Below, piece after piece: positions 42,263-54,682 of a stretch of DNA of 64,000 nt. How positions within the stretch are numbered: the first letter of the stretch is position 1; the number at the start of each line of letters is the position of its first letter. The stretch covers positions 9,766,001 through 9,830,000 of the forward strand of contig JARDYH010000005.1 of NCBI GenBank assembly GCA_029215795.1. The letters are read 5' to 3'. Origin of the DNA: Anniella stebbinsi. Lineage: Eukaryota; Chordata; Lepidosauria; Squamata; Anniellidae. A program made the position numbers and the translations under genes. The notes under the pieces were generated by a model. It was not told where the DNA came from. It did not search any database and saw nothing but the letters and a program-made list of their open reading frames with translations.

Positions 42263-42425
42263 GTCCTATACAGAGTAAGACTGTGGGTCCATTTGGCACA
42301 GTATTGTCGACACTGACGGACACCAATGGGCTCTCCAGGTTTTGAGGCAGGACAGTTTCTAGCCCTACATGGATACACCGGGGATTCTTCATGCAAAGCA
42401 AGTCCTCTACCACTGGGTTTACAAA
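42263..42425 (-). mobile_element. tRNA-Ala-derived SINE, worn
   Basis: It contains CAGTATTGTCGACACTGACG, GGGCTCTCCAGGTTTTGAGG, and a degraded inverted tRNA head ending TCTACCACTGGGTTTAC. It abuts the CR1 end at 42259. Confidence 0.75.
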
Positions 42426-42849
42426 CAAAATACTCCACGTGAAGGCTATATAAAACCATTAATTCCACATCCCTTATATCAGCCTTCCCAAACTGAACTA
42501 CAACTCCAATCATCCCCTGCCCCACATGGCCATAGGGATGGGAGAGCCCAGGGAAAGAGACAGTGTTTTTCAACGCGTGAGGTAATGAAAATTCATACAG
42601 CAGCCCCTTATCCCAAAGTGTTTAGAGAATGGGGGAAGAGCAGAGAAAAGCCTGTCACTGAATGGCACTGGGGCACAACACCACAGCAGCTATCAGCCAT
42701 CCGGGGTCCTCTTTTGCTCAGCATAAGGGTATCCACTTTGTAGTCCTGAATATGATTGTCATTGATGCAGAGAGTGGGAAGGATGCTGTGGCCTGGGCTG
42801 AATTACTTGCAGATTTCCACACTGCCTTTCAGGATTTAAATCCTTCACA

Positions 42850-43430
42850 AGGAGATGCACAAATCAGCAATAGGACATAATAATATTGTAACACAACTAT
42901 AAAATCGCAATTCTTAAAATGCATACACAAACCCCTCTAAAATCAACAGTACTAAAAGAAAAGAAAATTCCTCAGAATAGCTACTAATAAAATGCAAATT
43001 GAAATTCAAAGTCTTCAAAAAAAAAAAAATGTAAACCCTGATCATTCACCACAGAGGTATGGGGAGTGAGTTCCACAAATGCAGGGCTACCACTGAGAAT
43101 GCCCTGCATCTGGAATCCACCAATCGAACATTACTTATGACGGGCTGAAGGGCATGGCCCTTGCCATTGATCTCAATGCACGGGCAGGATTGTACAGATG
43201 CAGGTGGTCCTTTAGGGACTCCCTAAAAGGGAATAAGGATGCTATGAGCTGTATCCAGGACTGTGAAAGGAGCAGAGCCATAACGTCTGAGACTCATGAG
43301 AATTGTTGTGAATCTCAAAGGGGACAGTCCCCCAGGCATGGAGATATGGGATACGGGATATGCCAAAGCCTGTTTTGGGATGCAGGCCATATAAACCTTT
43401 GTTCTTTATTAGTTACCTCCTGAGATGTGT
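42850..43430 (-). mobile_element. Degenerate L2-like LINE 3' fragment
   Basis: On the minus strand about 43040-43110 encodes the worn motif FSVVALHLWNSLP, the same place as LPRLWKCLP in the LINE at 18128-19010. An AT-rich 3' UTR continues toward 42870. Confidence 0.65.
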
Positions 43431-44240
43431 TCTGAACTTCTGTACGAATAAGGAACTGGGAATTAGTAACCAGATTCAGTCTTGTGCATGGGCCTACCTT
43501 GTGCTATAATGCCAAACCAGATATCAGCCACCATCTTTAACAACTCAAACTCTCAACAGTTGCCAGAAGAACTGGGATGGTCGCCCTGGATATTCAGGAG
43601 CCAGGGGATGGAGAGGAGGAGGAGAGAGAGGCTACCATAATTAGAGATTCAACTAATGCAAGGATTAATTTAAAACCAAAAAAGTTCCAACTGAATGCAA
43701 AATACCGCCTTCTCCTATCGATCACAGCTCCCTGGTCTCAACAGCCACGCAGCAAACAGTTGACGCCTGAGAGATGCTGAAACTGCTGCTTCAGCACTTA
43801 GAGCATCATTATCCAGGATCCGCTTCCAACAGCATTTTTTTCCCATTTCAAAACCTGTAAAAACAACAACCAAACAAACAAAAAAACAGACACTGTCATA
43901 CAATATGAGGATTCAAACTCCTACTGGGGCTTTCACTCGAGTTTCCTAGGGCACTTCTGAACTTGTGCAACATCTCCTGAGGCTGTCCAAGGAGGCTTAA
44001 GGCCATGTGGACTTCCCTGGCAGTCTTAGCCGCCAGTTGACATGGGTCAGGCAGTTTATGGCTGGTGGCCCCTTAAAGGGCTTCTAATCTCAGCATGCTC
44101 TGCTGCATCCCCATGGCCATGTCCCCAAAGTCCCCATCATTCATGGGGAGACAATTGGCTTTGGCCATGAGGCAGAGGGCAGTTCTCTATTTGAAGGGCT
44201 GTCAGAGGGCCGTCCTCTATTTTGAAGGTGTCTTCTAATT

Positions 44241-44464
44241 TAGGGTGACTATATAGAAAGGCGGACAGGGCTTCAGAATCTTTTAACAGTTGTCTAGTGA
44301 CCAGATACAAAAGAGGGCAGGGCTCCTGCAGCCTAAACTGTTGTGATGATGAGGGAATTTCACCAGGTGCTGCATGCATACAAATTTCACCTGCTGAAAT
44401 TCCCTTTTCTATTCAACTGTTAAAGATCCAGGAGCCCTGTCCTCCTTTCCATATGGTCACCCTA
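44241..44464. mobile_element. Palindromic hAT-like MITE, internally deleted copy
   Basis: The left end is TAGGGTGACTATATAG and the right end CCATATGGTCACCCTA. The first arm is mostly missing, so it is 224 bp. Flanks TTCTAATT and CTCTAACG agree at five of eight positions. Confidence 0.82.
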
Positions 44465-44491
44465 CTCTAACGAAAAGGTTGTCCAATCCAT

Positions 44492-44846
44492 GGCCTCCTC
44501 CACACGAGACGTTTAATGAGCCTTAGAGGCTCATTATAAATTTTACCTCCACACCAGCGGAGCGCAAAACGGGCGTACAGGCGCGTTATTTCCCCGATAA
44601 TGCGCATTTTCGAATGCGCGTTAAATAGCGACTTTTATTTTTCTCCGGCCGTTAAAGCGCATTATCGCGGTGTGAACAAGCGATTATGCGCGTTAACGTC
44701 TTCTAAAGCACTTTTTGGACATGAATTAATGCGCTTCGCCGCCTCTCGCCGCCTCCCGTGCAGAGGGATTAGGCGTAAATGCGCCTCCGCGATAATGCGC
44801 ATAATCCCGGAACCGGGCGCAAAAGCGCATCCTTGTGGAGGGGGCC
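44492..44846. mobile_element. CTCTACAAG-terminus DNA element, 3-bp TSD
   Basis: The left end is GGCCTCCTCCACACGAG and the right end CTTGTGGAGGGGGCC, flanked by CAT and CAT. It is close in sequence to 38560-38914 but reversed, with the same AGGCGGCGAGAGGCGGC-type duplicated segment. Confidence 0.9.
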
Positions 44847-45252
44847 CATGTCTCGTTTAAAGAGAAAGAACCCTTAGAAGAAAGAGCAGAGTGATGTGTG
44901 AACTCAGCTGTGCTAATAAACCATGGTTTGTTAACTATGAACAACCCAGAAAGAGAACCCATGTTTTTTTTTGTTTGATTGTGAGCTCTGGGGTTTTTTA
45001 ACAATAGGTTGTTCCATGTGAACCAAGAACTACGGGTTGTTCATGACTTGTTTGGCCAGGCTACAGAGGCAGCGGGCAAGAGCAGTAAAAAAAAACAACC
45101 TTGGCTGCTGTATATGCTCTGACTTCAGCACCAGAAAGGCATTTGGGACACAGGGAGGAAGCAAGCAAAGGAGAAGGGAAAGAAACATCCCAGGGATTGA
45201 GAAAACAAACCACAGAGTTGCCCATCAACACTTAGCATCTGCACAGCAGACT

Positions 45253-45556
45253 TAGGGTGACCATAGGAAGAGGAGGACAGGGCTCCTGTATCTTTAACAG
45301 TTGCATTGAAAAGCGAATTTCAGCAGGTGTCATTTGTATGCGTGCAGCACCTCGTGAAATTCCCTTTTCATCACAGCAGTTACAGCTGTAGGAGCCCTGC
45401 TTAGCATGACCAGATACAAAAGAGGGCAGGGCTCCTGCAGCTTTAATTGTTGTGATGAAGAAGGAATTTCGCCAGGTGCTGCATGAATACCAATGACACC
45501 TGCTGAAATTCCCTTTTCTATACAACTGTTAAAGGTACAGGAGCCCTGCCCTCCTA
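45253..45556. mobile_element. Palindromic hAT-like MITE with shortened right end, perfect TSD
   Basis: The left end is TAGGGTGACCATAGG. The right arm stops at CCCTGCCCTCCTA and lacks the usual ATGGTCACC segment, yet AGCAGACT flanks both sides. The family body (AATTTCAGCAGGTGTC, CTGCTGAAATTC) is clear. Confidence 0.9.
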
Positions 45557-46653
45557 AGCAGACTGAGCAATCACGCATGTCACTTGATCAGAGTCTTCCA
45601 CACAGAAGTGAGTTACATTGTATTTCTATTTAAATTATAATGATAATTTAAAAATTTGCAGCTGTACATATAAATTAGCACATGCAAATGTTATGCAAAT
45701 CAGTGTCCCCTTTTTCGGCAATTTCCTCTTTTTGGGGTGATTCATAGGTGGCCACCCTAAGTGGGGGAAGGGCATGCCCGCTGGGCCCTTGCTCATTGCT
45801 TGTTGTGTGCCAACTTGCCTCATTCCCGACGTTTGCCTGCAGACTTTCCTGCTTGCCCTCCTGGACAGGGAATGGACAGGGGATTATCTGGAGGGGTGAA
45901 AGATCTCTCTTGCTGGAGGCCCTCAAGCAGGGGGAGTGCCTGCAGAGTGGGAGGTGTGACAGGAGCATGCAACTGCCCCCAGGGATTGGTTGTAGTTCTA
46001 TGCACACATAGCAGTGAATAAATCAACGGAACTTACTGCTGACTAGACATCCATAGAATTGCATTGTAAGGCTGCAATCCTATGCATTCTTGGGAGCAAG
46101 TCCCATCCAAATCAGTGGAGTCTGTTTCCCATGGGGTCGCCACAATTCTATACCCACTTTCTGGGATTGTCCCATTGAACTCAATGGGGATAACGTTTGA
46201 GTAGATGTGTAGAATTGCACTGTTATTGGAATACCTCCACGTGCATTTTGCCATGTGCAGTACACAGATTGCTGGCTTCTCAGTGCCAAGCATTACAAAA
46301 TAACTCTTTTTCCCAACACTGAAAGTAATTTTCATGCTGGAGATTAAAAGGTCTGCATAAAAAATGCAGCCAAAAAGGAATAATTTCTCTAATCAATAAA
46401 TATTTCTGGCTTTAAACCCCCTCCCCTTCCATAATATAATTTAGATATTTACAAACCATTAGGAACTGGACTTAGAAATTATTATGACAGTGCAACCCTA
46501 TGCATGTCTACTCAGAAGCTACTCCCAGGTAAGGATGCATAGGATTGCAGTTTTCAGAGAGGAAAGTTTGAAAGATACCTGGAGGAACAGTACTTGTATA
46601 ACATTTTAAATTAATTTGTAGATAGTATCCAATGCTAGTAACATTCTCTAGAA

Positions 46654-46797
46654 CAGCCTTTGCCAACCTGGTGCCTTCCAAGTGGAGTGAACTACAACTC
46701 CCATAATCCCTAGTTTGCTTTGAAATGGACTGTGTTGGCTGAGAATGATGGGAGTTGTAGTCCGACCCATGATAGGTTTGGGGAGGGTGTTGTAGAA
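46654..46797. mobile_element. Palindromic element, ACAACTCCCA family, diverged
   Basis: It starts CAGCCTTTGCCAACCTGG and carries ACTACAACTCCCATAAT with its complement TGGGAGTTGTAGTCCG. The right border is approximate. Confidence 0.72.
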
Positions 46798-47956
46798 TAC
46801 AGCCTGACTTGTATTCCCGTTGTTGGGGAGCGGATGGTACTTACCTCCATATGTGGTGGACACTTCGAACTCAGAATCCCTCTGGAGGAGTAATGAGTAT
46901 TATGGAGCAAATCCTATCTACACAGGTGCCATAAGATCCTCAGGATCATATGATTTGCTCCATCACAGCAAACTCAACCAAATGAGCCTTTAAAGCAGCA
47001 AAAACATCAATGGCTTAGAATCGGCGAATTGTCACTGGCCACTACAAAAGATGTGTGTGAAGCTTCTAAAATGATTAACTAAACATAGTACAACCACACT
47101 AAACAGGGGAATCAATCGATACTTAATTTTTATCTGAATTTTGTCTGTCATCACTCATTCTTTATTAGGAATAATATGATAATACAGAGGTGATCAGAGA
47201 CGCCGGCAGAAGGAGGGAAGCAGGTGATATTTCCTGATTACGTCTTCCTCTGCACTCCTGCAGCACCACCTCCACCATTGTTCCAGGGGGGTCCCCCAAC
47301 CCTCTGGAGCAGATTTTCAGAGGAGGAGGAGAGGGGGCTGCAGGGTGAGGGGGTAATAAACAAAGATTACCGCCTCCCTTGTTTTGCCAGCAGAAATACT
47401 CTGCTGGATTGGAGGCCTTCTGCAGATGCTGAATCCAAGCCATTTTGAGTGAAACATATATGAATAAGATTAGTACACCCAATTTATGTACAAGTTTCCT
47501 TCTTTCAGCACAACCTGAAAATCAGACTCAAACTCAGGGCATAGTAAGAGGAGAACGTCGTAACTAATACTGATCAAACATTATTTTTAAGAGAGGAAAT
47601 TAGAAGGCCATTATCTCCACTCATAAGAATTGTTTTGTGTTGTTTTTCCTGGTTCCATAAAGCAGGTTTGTTTGGGCTTCACTCTTCCTGACAGGTATCG
47701 ATATAAAAATCTCAGGTTCCTGAATTCTTCACCCATACTAAATTCCTTGCATATGTGGTAAGATATTAAGCAATTTTAGATTGTGCGCAGCTCTGCTTGT
47801 AAGCGGTAACACGTTATGATATCATTTCTGGACAATCTATATCCATTAAATAGGTTTCAGTAAACACTAAACAAGCAGTCTGTGAGGGCCCAAATGACAT
47901 GTGATGGTGGAAGACCCATATTGTTAAATGCAAGTGTACCTCAATCCAATGGAGAA

Positions 47957-48145
47957 TGGTGACTCTAATTTTGGTGGGGCTATGAATCCATTCTGGGTTC
48001 CAGACAGACCTCTAAAGGAACTGTCCAGGGTGCTGAACCTCTTTTGGGGCTGGGGTTCAGCATCTGGGAAAACTTCTTTAGAGTTCTGTCTGGTTCTGTC
48101 TGAACCCCAGAATAGAATCACAGTCCTACCAAAACTGGAGCAACC
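47957..48145. repeat. Inverted-repeat element, TGGTGACTCC family
   Basis: TGGTGACTCTAATTTTGG at the left, and a right end whose reverse complement is TGGTTGCTCCAGTTTTGG. Inner arms include CATTCTGGGTTC and GAACCCCAGAATAG. Confidence 0.78.
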
Positions 48146-48280
48146 AGCCTCCACTGCCTCAGTCTCATGTAAAACCAGAGTGGTGGGTTTGATTTTAGAC
48201 ATAAAAGGGTTGCTCAGGTGAGGGATATTCATCCTCACCAGTGGGTCATCCCCTGCCTCCCTGCTGCTTTTCTCCTAGCC

Positions 48281-48417
48281 CAGCCTTCCCTAACCTGGTG
48301 TCTTCCAGGTGTTTTGGATTTCAACTCCCATCAGCTTCAGCCAGCATGGTCAATGGTCAGAAATGCTGGGAGTTGTAGTCTATAATATCTGGAGGGCCCC
48401 AGGTTGGGAGGGTGGAG
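48281..48417. mobile_element. Palindromic element, ACAACTCCCA family
   Basis: CAGCCTTCCCTAACCTGG at the left; CCAGGTTGGGAGGG at the right. The inner arms contain TCAACTCCCATCAG and CTGGGAGTTGTAGTC. Confidence 0.78.
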
Positions 48418-48977
48418 TGCTGGATAAGAAGATTATTATCTGGAGTGGCCACTGTGGCTATCCTAGCTGCCCTCACTTCTGCTCAGAATCTGACTGGAGG
48501 AAAATTACCTCAGTGAACAGACTGCAGAGGGGTGAGAGACCAGCAGAGTGCTGGGCCCTGTCTCACCTATGAGCCCCTTGAGGCTTCAAATCACATTAGG
48601 TCCAGCCCAAGATATTTTGCTGCCTGTGGCAAAGAACAAGATGCCCCCCCCCATTCCATGTACAAAAGCCAACCGGACTGTCAGATGAATCTCTCTTCAA
48701 CACTGATGACGGGACAACTTCGTCCACCGTGCCTCTAGGCAGCCAGCTAACTTGCAGAGCAGGCCGCAGGGTGCACAGCTTTCTCCTCTCACACCTTGCT
48801 GCCCCTTCCCAGCATCTGCCACCTGAGGTAACTGCTTCCCTTTGCATAATGGTAGGGCTGGCCCTGAAACACACCCATCCCCAGCCACTTTGCACATCTT
48901 TATTGGGGCAGACCTACATTTAAAGGCACTGGTCTGCTGCCATCGTATATGATTTGCCCCACTAATTTTCTAGTACT

Positions 48978-49110
48978 GGGCCAGATCTACACCAAGCAAG
49001 ATAGGACACTTTGAAAACGGTTTGAAAACTGTATATAGAGTGTGTCCTGGGCCCTAACAGTTGTCACTACTGTAATAAAATGTTTTAAAGCAGTAGTGTA
49101 GATCCTGCCC
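48978..49110. mobile_element. GATCTACAC-family MITE
   Basis: The left end is GGGCCAGATCTACACC and the right end GTGTAGATCCTGCCC. The interior matches 55294-55425 (GGTATATAGA-type, AACAGTTGTCA). It is 133 bp. Confidence 0.85.
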
Positions 49111-49126
49111 TAATCAAGCTAGTCCT

Positions 49127-49605
49127 GGGCAGGATCTACGCTGCGGTTTTAAAGCGCTTTAAAGAGCTTTACAACAGTAATGACAACTGTTGGGGCCCAG
49201 GACACACTGGGGGCCTCTACAAGAGTGATTTCAAGCTCTTTCAAGGCGCATTACAAATTTTACCTCTACAAGAGCAGAGCGCAAATTGGGGGTTGAGGCG
49301 CTTTTTCTGTCCGATTATTCGCATTTTCGAATGCTCGTTAAATAGCGAGTTTTAATTTGCCGTGGGAGTTAAAGCGCCTTATGGCGCGATTCTCCGCATG
49401 CCAACAACTTTAAAGCGCGTTTCATACAGCCCGTAATGTGCTTCACCGCCTCTCGTGAATAGGTATTAGGAGTAAATGCGCTTCTCCGTATATGCGCATC
49501 ATCGGGCAACCGGGCGTCAAACCGAAATCTTGTAGAGGGGACCACTCCAAAACAGTTGTCACTACTGTTATAAAGCGCTTTAAAGCAGCAGTGTAGATCC
49601 GCCCC
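49127..49605. mobile_element. GATCTACAC-family MITE split by a nested element
   Basis: The left half runs from GGGCAGGATCTACGC to 49208 and the right half from 49544 to GTAGATCCGCCCC. The two halves are joined by the nested element 49209-49543 with its ACT duplication. It lies 16 bp from a second copy of the same family (48978-49110). Confidence 0.88.
49209..49543. mobile_element. CTCTACAAG-terminus DNA element nested in another element, 3-bp TSD
   Basis: The left end is GGGGGCCTCTACAAGAG and the right end CTTGTAGAGGGGACC, flanked by ACT and ACT. Removing it with one ACT restores a continuous GATCTACAC-family element (49127-49605). Confidence 0.9.
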
Positions 49606-50107
49606 AGGGGTTGTCCTGTAAACACCGCCAGGACATGTATAGGGAACACTAGCAGGCATGTCAGGAGCCCTGTTCATAGTATGAACATTGTGGAGGTTAG
49701 GAGCAGGGACACGAAGTGCAAGCCTGGCCCTCCTTCCCCTCCCCTCCTCTCCTCTCTGCTCCGCATGATCATTTGGAAAGGGCTACGCACAGAGGCCCTG
49801 GGAGGCCCTGGGTTAAAGACGGTGCCTGTTATTTCTCCAGCAGTTCGGAGTGAATTGCTGAGCGGTGCCGAGTGGGAGGGAGGCCGTGGGAGGCGGGCTT
49901 TTGTTCTCCAGGCAGGAGAAATGTCTGCAGTAGCAGCATGAGTCCCCTTTTCAATCTCTGATCTCTGACCCCAGGTTTTCACCCACAACTAGCATGTTCT
50001 GAAACAGGTGGGACGAGAAGCACCCTGGCAAATGGAGAATGGCTGGAGCAAATGCAGCTCCGCCGTCATTTAGATAGGGCGGGCGTTGTGGAGGCAAGTG
50101 GGGAGAC

Positions 50108-50275
50108 CCTTGGCCCATCTAGTCCAGTACTGCCTACAGATACTGACTGGCAGTGGCTCTCCAGGGTTTCAGGCTGGATTCCTTCCCAGCCCTACCTGGT
50201 GGAGATACCAGAAATCGAACCTGGGACCTTCTGCATGCAAAGCAGGTGTTCTAGTACTGAGTTACGGCCCCTCTG
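50108..50275 (-). mobile_element. tRNA-Ala-derived SINE
   Basis: It contains CTGGCAGTGGCTCTCCAGGG, GAAATCGAACCTGGGACC (inverted B box), and CTGCATGCAAAGCAGGTG (anticodon-loop region) before TGAGTTACGGCCCC. Confidence 0.85.
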
Positions 50276-50461
50276 ATTCCTGACCACCGGGAGCCTTGTG
50301 ATGATGCTCTCTCCTTTCTCAGTTGTTATTGTACGCACTCTGAATGTTTCCATGAGAACAAGAAACTTGCTTTCAAAGCCTAAAAGACCCTCTTCAAAGC
50401 CTAAAAGCCCATTCTACCCCTCAGAATTCGTCTACCTCAAGTCTGCTTCATTTGCGGATAT

Positions 50462-50781
50462 TAGGCTGACCAGATAAAATCCAGGTCAGGGCTCATGTAA
50501 CTTTAACAGTTGTAGAGAAAAGGGGATTTCAGCCGGTGTCATTTGTATGCAATTAGTTCCTGGTGAAATTCCCTCTTCATCACAACTGTTAAAGGTGCGG
50601 GCACTATACTAGAGTGACCAGGTACAAAAGAAGGCAGGGCCCCTGCAACTTTAACTGTTGTGATGAAGAGGTTATATCACCAGGAACTAATTGCATACAA
50701 GTGACACTGGCTGAAATTCCCTTTTCTCTACAGCTGTTAAAGTTACATGAGCCCTGACCTGGATTTTATCTGGTCACCCTA
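50462..50781. mobile_element. Palindromic hAT-like MITE, 8-bp TSD
   Basis: The left end is TAGGCTGACCAGATAAAATC and the right end GATTTTATCTGGTCACCCTA. Flanks are GCGGATAT and GTGGATAT. 320 bp; very close to the 14342 copy. Confidence 0.93.
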
Positions 50782-51433
50782 GTGGATATGGACCTGCTTC
50801 CAGTCCTGGAGTTGGATGGAATCCCATTGATTTCAAATGGTCTACTCTAAGGATGACTAAGGGGGAGTTTACACCATTGCAGGATTGTATCGCAGTAATC
50901 ACTAACGGGGAACATGGCGCCCACCTGTTCCCGTGGTGATCTCGGGTCCACCTCTCAGTTATTCAGCAATAACTGAATAAAGACTGCTTTTGTCACAGTT
51001 TTTTTCAGCTCTCACGCTTCCGTTGCGAAGAACGTTTGCAGTGTGCCCCCCCCCCCTTTGTGAGATTGTTGGTATTCGCTGGGAGTTCCAGGCTCAGCGA
51101 ACAGCCAATCAGTGTGTGTATTGTTTTTTTTTTTAATACAAACATATCTGCGCAGCGGCGCATATTCGACGGAGTTCCTGTCCCCCATGTGTTGCTGTGC
51201 TTGTGCGTATCACTAATAACTCATTAAAAAAAAAATCCTGTGCCCCCTTAGCCATTTGCCTAGCCCTGCCCACTTCTACCAACACACATGTGGAACCGCA
51301 GCGGCACTCCTGAAGTTGTGGGAAAGATCAGTCGCGTATGGTGATCGCAGAAGTGGGGAACATGCGGGAGCGTGCCTTTTCCATTGCGAAAGGGCTGCAG
51401 GTGTAGATTAGTCAATCTGTATCCAACCCCAAA

Positions 51434-51771
51434 TAGGGAGACCATATGAAAAGGAGGACAGGGCTCCTGTATCTTTAACAGTTGCGTAGAAAAGGGAATT
51501 TCAGCAGGTGTCATTCGTATGCATGCAGCACCTGGTGACATTCCCTCTTCATCGCAACAGTTAAAGCTGCAGAAGTATAGCTAGACTGACCAGATACAAA
51601 AGATACACAACAGTTAAAACTGCTCCTGCAATTTTAACTGTTGTGAGGAAGAGGGGATTTCCCCAGGTGCTGCATGCTGCATGCATACCAATGGCACCGG
51701 CTGAAATTCCCTTTTCAGTACAATTGTTAAAGATACAGGAGCCCTGTCCTCCTTTCCATATGGTCACCCTA
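51434..51771. mobile_element. Palindromic hAT-like MITE, TSD not preserved
   Basis: The left end is TAGGGAGACCATATG and the right end CATATGGTCACCCTA, with the family body between, including a short tandem duplication (GCATGCTGCATGC). No convincing target duplication is seen. Confidence 0.87.
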
Positions 51772-52282
51772 AGTCCCCAGGCTTTTATTTTTTGATCGGC
51801 CTGCCTGGTTCATGGGATTTTAGGAGGGTTCCAGATGACTTTGAAATCAATTTGTAGCCCATCTGTGTTTTCCAACCCTTTCTTCTGTCTTTTTGGGATG
51901 CTTCCAGATCTGGGCTGGTGGTGTGTACTTCCAGCGCTACCAATTAGAAGTGATTGTGCAGCTTTTCCACCTAAGAGCTGTGCTGAAAACCTCACCTGCC
52001 CTTTTGCGACCTCTTTGTTTGCCTGTGAAGAAGGCACCATTTTCCCGCCTCAGCATGGACAATTTTCGGGGGCAATTTCTTTTTGCCCCCCCCTCACCAC
52101 AACGAAAAGTAGAAAATAAACAGGTGGAAAATTCGGCACTGGGCTAATTCCATCCTTTTCTCCTTAGCAGACTTTCCACCGTGAGATAAAAGATGGTGGG
52201 GAAATATGGAAAGGAAGATGACAATGGTTACACTGCCCCCCTGCCTCCTGCCGCCTCATAAAATTCCACAAATGAGGTAGGG

Positions 52283-52650
52283 CAATGATCTATTTATGTA
52301 TTTATTTAATATTCATTTAAAAATATTTTAGGCTGCCTGTAAGGGTAGAACCCTTTCAAGACAGAGTACAATTTTTTTAAAAAATGCAATAATTTGCAAT
52401 AAAATACTGTAATATATTATAAAAACAGATTACACCGGTAAAGCCTGCAGCCCACAGATGATGGGGAGGCCAGGAAAACCAGGTGGGTCTTCAGAGCCTT
52501 CCTGAAGACCTGCAAAGAACGGACCTGACGAACCCCTGATGGAAGCTGATTTCAGAGGTGCAGGGCCCCCACTGAAAAGGCTGAGTCTCTTGAACTCACC
52601 TCCCCAACTGCCCTTGGTGGTGGGCCACTGAAAAGGGCATCATCTGGAAG
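52283..52650 (-). mobile_element. Degenerate L2-like LINE 3' end
   Basis: A TTTATTTAATATT-type tail at 52285-52320 is followed by segments typical of these LINEs read in reverse (CAGGTGGGTCTTCAGAGCCT, ACTGAAAAGGCTGAGTCTC). Confidence 0.6.
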
Positions 52651-52924
52651 CACTCCTTTCTTATCAGGAAAAAAACCCATTAAGGAGAAAAAGATGAAAT
52701 AGATGCGCAATGCCTTTGAATTGGCAGCGCTAGGAGGCTTCTATCTGGAAGCACCAAATCAGTGTTGAGCCTTCCATTAGCTCAGTCCAATGGCCCCCTC
52801 CGGCATTGCCCGTGTTGGCTTGCCTATTCAGAAGTAAATCGCGCTGAGCTCAATGAAATGCTCTGCAGGGTAAGCGCATATATATAATAGGATTGCCCCC
52901 ATTAACAATAGGAATAATCTACCA

Positions 52925-53042
52925 CAGCCTTCCTCAACCTGGTGCCCTGCAGATATGTTGGACTACAATTCCCAGGATTTGGCTGGGGATGCTGAGATTG
53001 TAGTCCAACACACCTGGAGGGCACATGGATTGGGGAAGGCTA
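52925..53042. mobile_element. Palindromic element, ACAACTCCCA family
   Basis: CAGCCTTCCTCAACCTGGTG pairs with GGATTGGGGAAGGCTA. The inner arm is TTGGACTACAATTCCCAG. Confidence 0.75.
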
Positions 53043-53204
53043 CTCTACTGACTCTGTTGTTGCTCAACTATGGGATTCCAGCCTTTGAAGAGGAGTGGCA
53101 GGGAATTCTGTAAAGTCACCACCACCAGCAAACAGAAGCACTGTACCAAGTCTCTTCTCCTTCCCCACCCCCGTGGACTGCCCCATATATATGTTTTCAT
53201 GCCT

Positions 53205-53520
53205 CCTTGGCTGGGATGATGGAAGTTGTAGTCCAACACCTACAATGCGGTGCAGTGATTAGTGTACTGGACTGGGAACCCAGGAGAACTGGCTTCTATT
53301 CCCCACTCAGCTATGAAGCTCATTGGGTGATTTTGAGCCCGTCACTGGGTCTCAGCCTAACCTACCTCACAGGGTCGTTGTGAGGATAAAATGGAGAGGA
53401 GGCGGATCATGTAAACCACCTTGGGTTCCTTGCAAGAGGGGAAAAGGCGGGATATAAATGGAATGAATAAATACATAAATAATAAACACTTCTGGAGGGC
53501 ACCAGGTTGAGGAAGGCTGG
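53205..53520. mobile_element. Half palindromic element (ACAACTCCCA family) split by a SINE
   Basis: GGATGATGGAAGTTGTAGTC before 53241 continues as TCTGGAGGGCACCAGGTTGA after 53484. The two parts are consecutive in the family consensus, so the SINE at 53242-53484 landed inside. Other half copies of this family lie at about 36478-36546 and 38369-38437. Confidence 0.75.
53242..53484 (+). mobile_element. Sauria-type SINE
   Basis: A tRNA-like head (GTGCAGTGATTAGTGTACTG, then GGGAACCCAGG) is followed by TCAGCCTAACCTACCTCACA, GGTCGTTGTGAGGATAAAAT, AAACCACCTTGGG, AAAAGGCGGGATATAAATG and an (AATA)n tail. The flanks AACACCT and AACACTT agree at six of seven bases. The family is known from squamates. 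Confidence 0.88.
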
Positions 53521-54682
53521 ACTACCCTATGAAGGGCCGGCCCTACCATTAGTTGGAATGAGGCATGAAAGGGCAGCAAATACTTATTTATTGGTGTGCT
53601 TCTTATTCCCAGTGAGAAGTGCTTGTATTTTTTTCTGCCTCAGGTGCCAAACTAAATTGGGCAGTCTTGATAACTCTGCACCTTCAATTGGGCAGAGCAG
53701 GGAGGTGGGGAGGGAGATACAGGGAATGGGAGGCAGAGGGATCATTTGCTATTCCACCTCAGGCAGCGAAATGTCTTGGGCCCACCCTGCCTCAATGCAG
53801 GAAGGATTCAGCTTTTGCTTGCTGCTGCAGAGACATGAAAAGTGAGACTTGACAGTGATGTGTCAGAAGTGGAATTCTACACATAATATTGGATGTACAT
53901 GACTAGTTTTGGGCTGAAAGCGGGCAAGTACACTGCTCCATGGCTCCGGTACTTCCTAAGGCCATGCAAGTTTATTGCCAGTTGCCACCATTGCTGCCTG
54001 TGGGATGAGAGCCAAATTTTGGGATCTGTGGAGAGAGATATCATTGACAATAGAATATTAGATATTAGCAAATGCCTGTGTCTATTGATGGGAAAGCTGG
54101 TGTGGATTGGACTGTGAAGCCATGGCCTGCTCACTGAAGAACTGGGGTGTGGTGTGGAATACATTTTCTAGGGTTCCGCATCACACGAGGAGCCAACACC
54201 TACACCCACAGTGATACAGAAGTTGACCTGCAACATGTGGAGAGTGAGGAGGACAGTGAGAGAGTGGGTGGAGCTAGCTTGCTTGTCCACACTCTCCCCC
54301 TTCATATGTTCATTGAACACATTAGCAGAGCACCTGAATAGGACTGTAGCCATCCATTTATATAGGATAAAGTATAAGTGCCATGTACCATTAGGGGTGA
54401 GGGCTAATTTTGCCCTCCAACTCTGACAACTCCAGTGTTTGGGGTGGGAAGTCATCTCTTGTGTTCTCTCAATTGTATCCTGGATCAGAGCCCATTGCTT
54501 TTGGCCCATAGAACTCAATGGGACTCATTGGGAACTGAGCCAGCTCCTAGCTGCATAGCCATGCCCCTTCATCTGCCATATTCCCCTCCCTGAGGTCTGT
54601 CTGATGCCTACATGACAGAACCAAGGAAACTGGCTTCGATATATTTTGCCATGATTAGCTTATTATTACTGCTGCGCTCAAG

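Noticed and set aside
48000..48221. Mirror-image open frames on both strands
   Set aside because: They come from the inverted repeat at 47957-48145.
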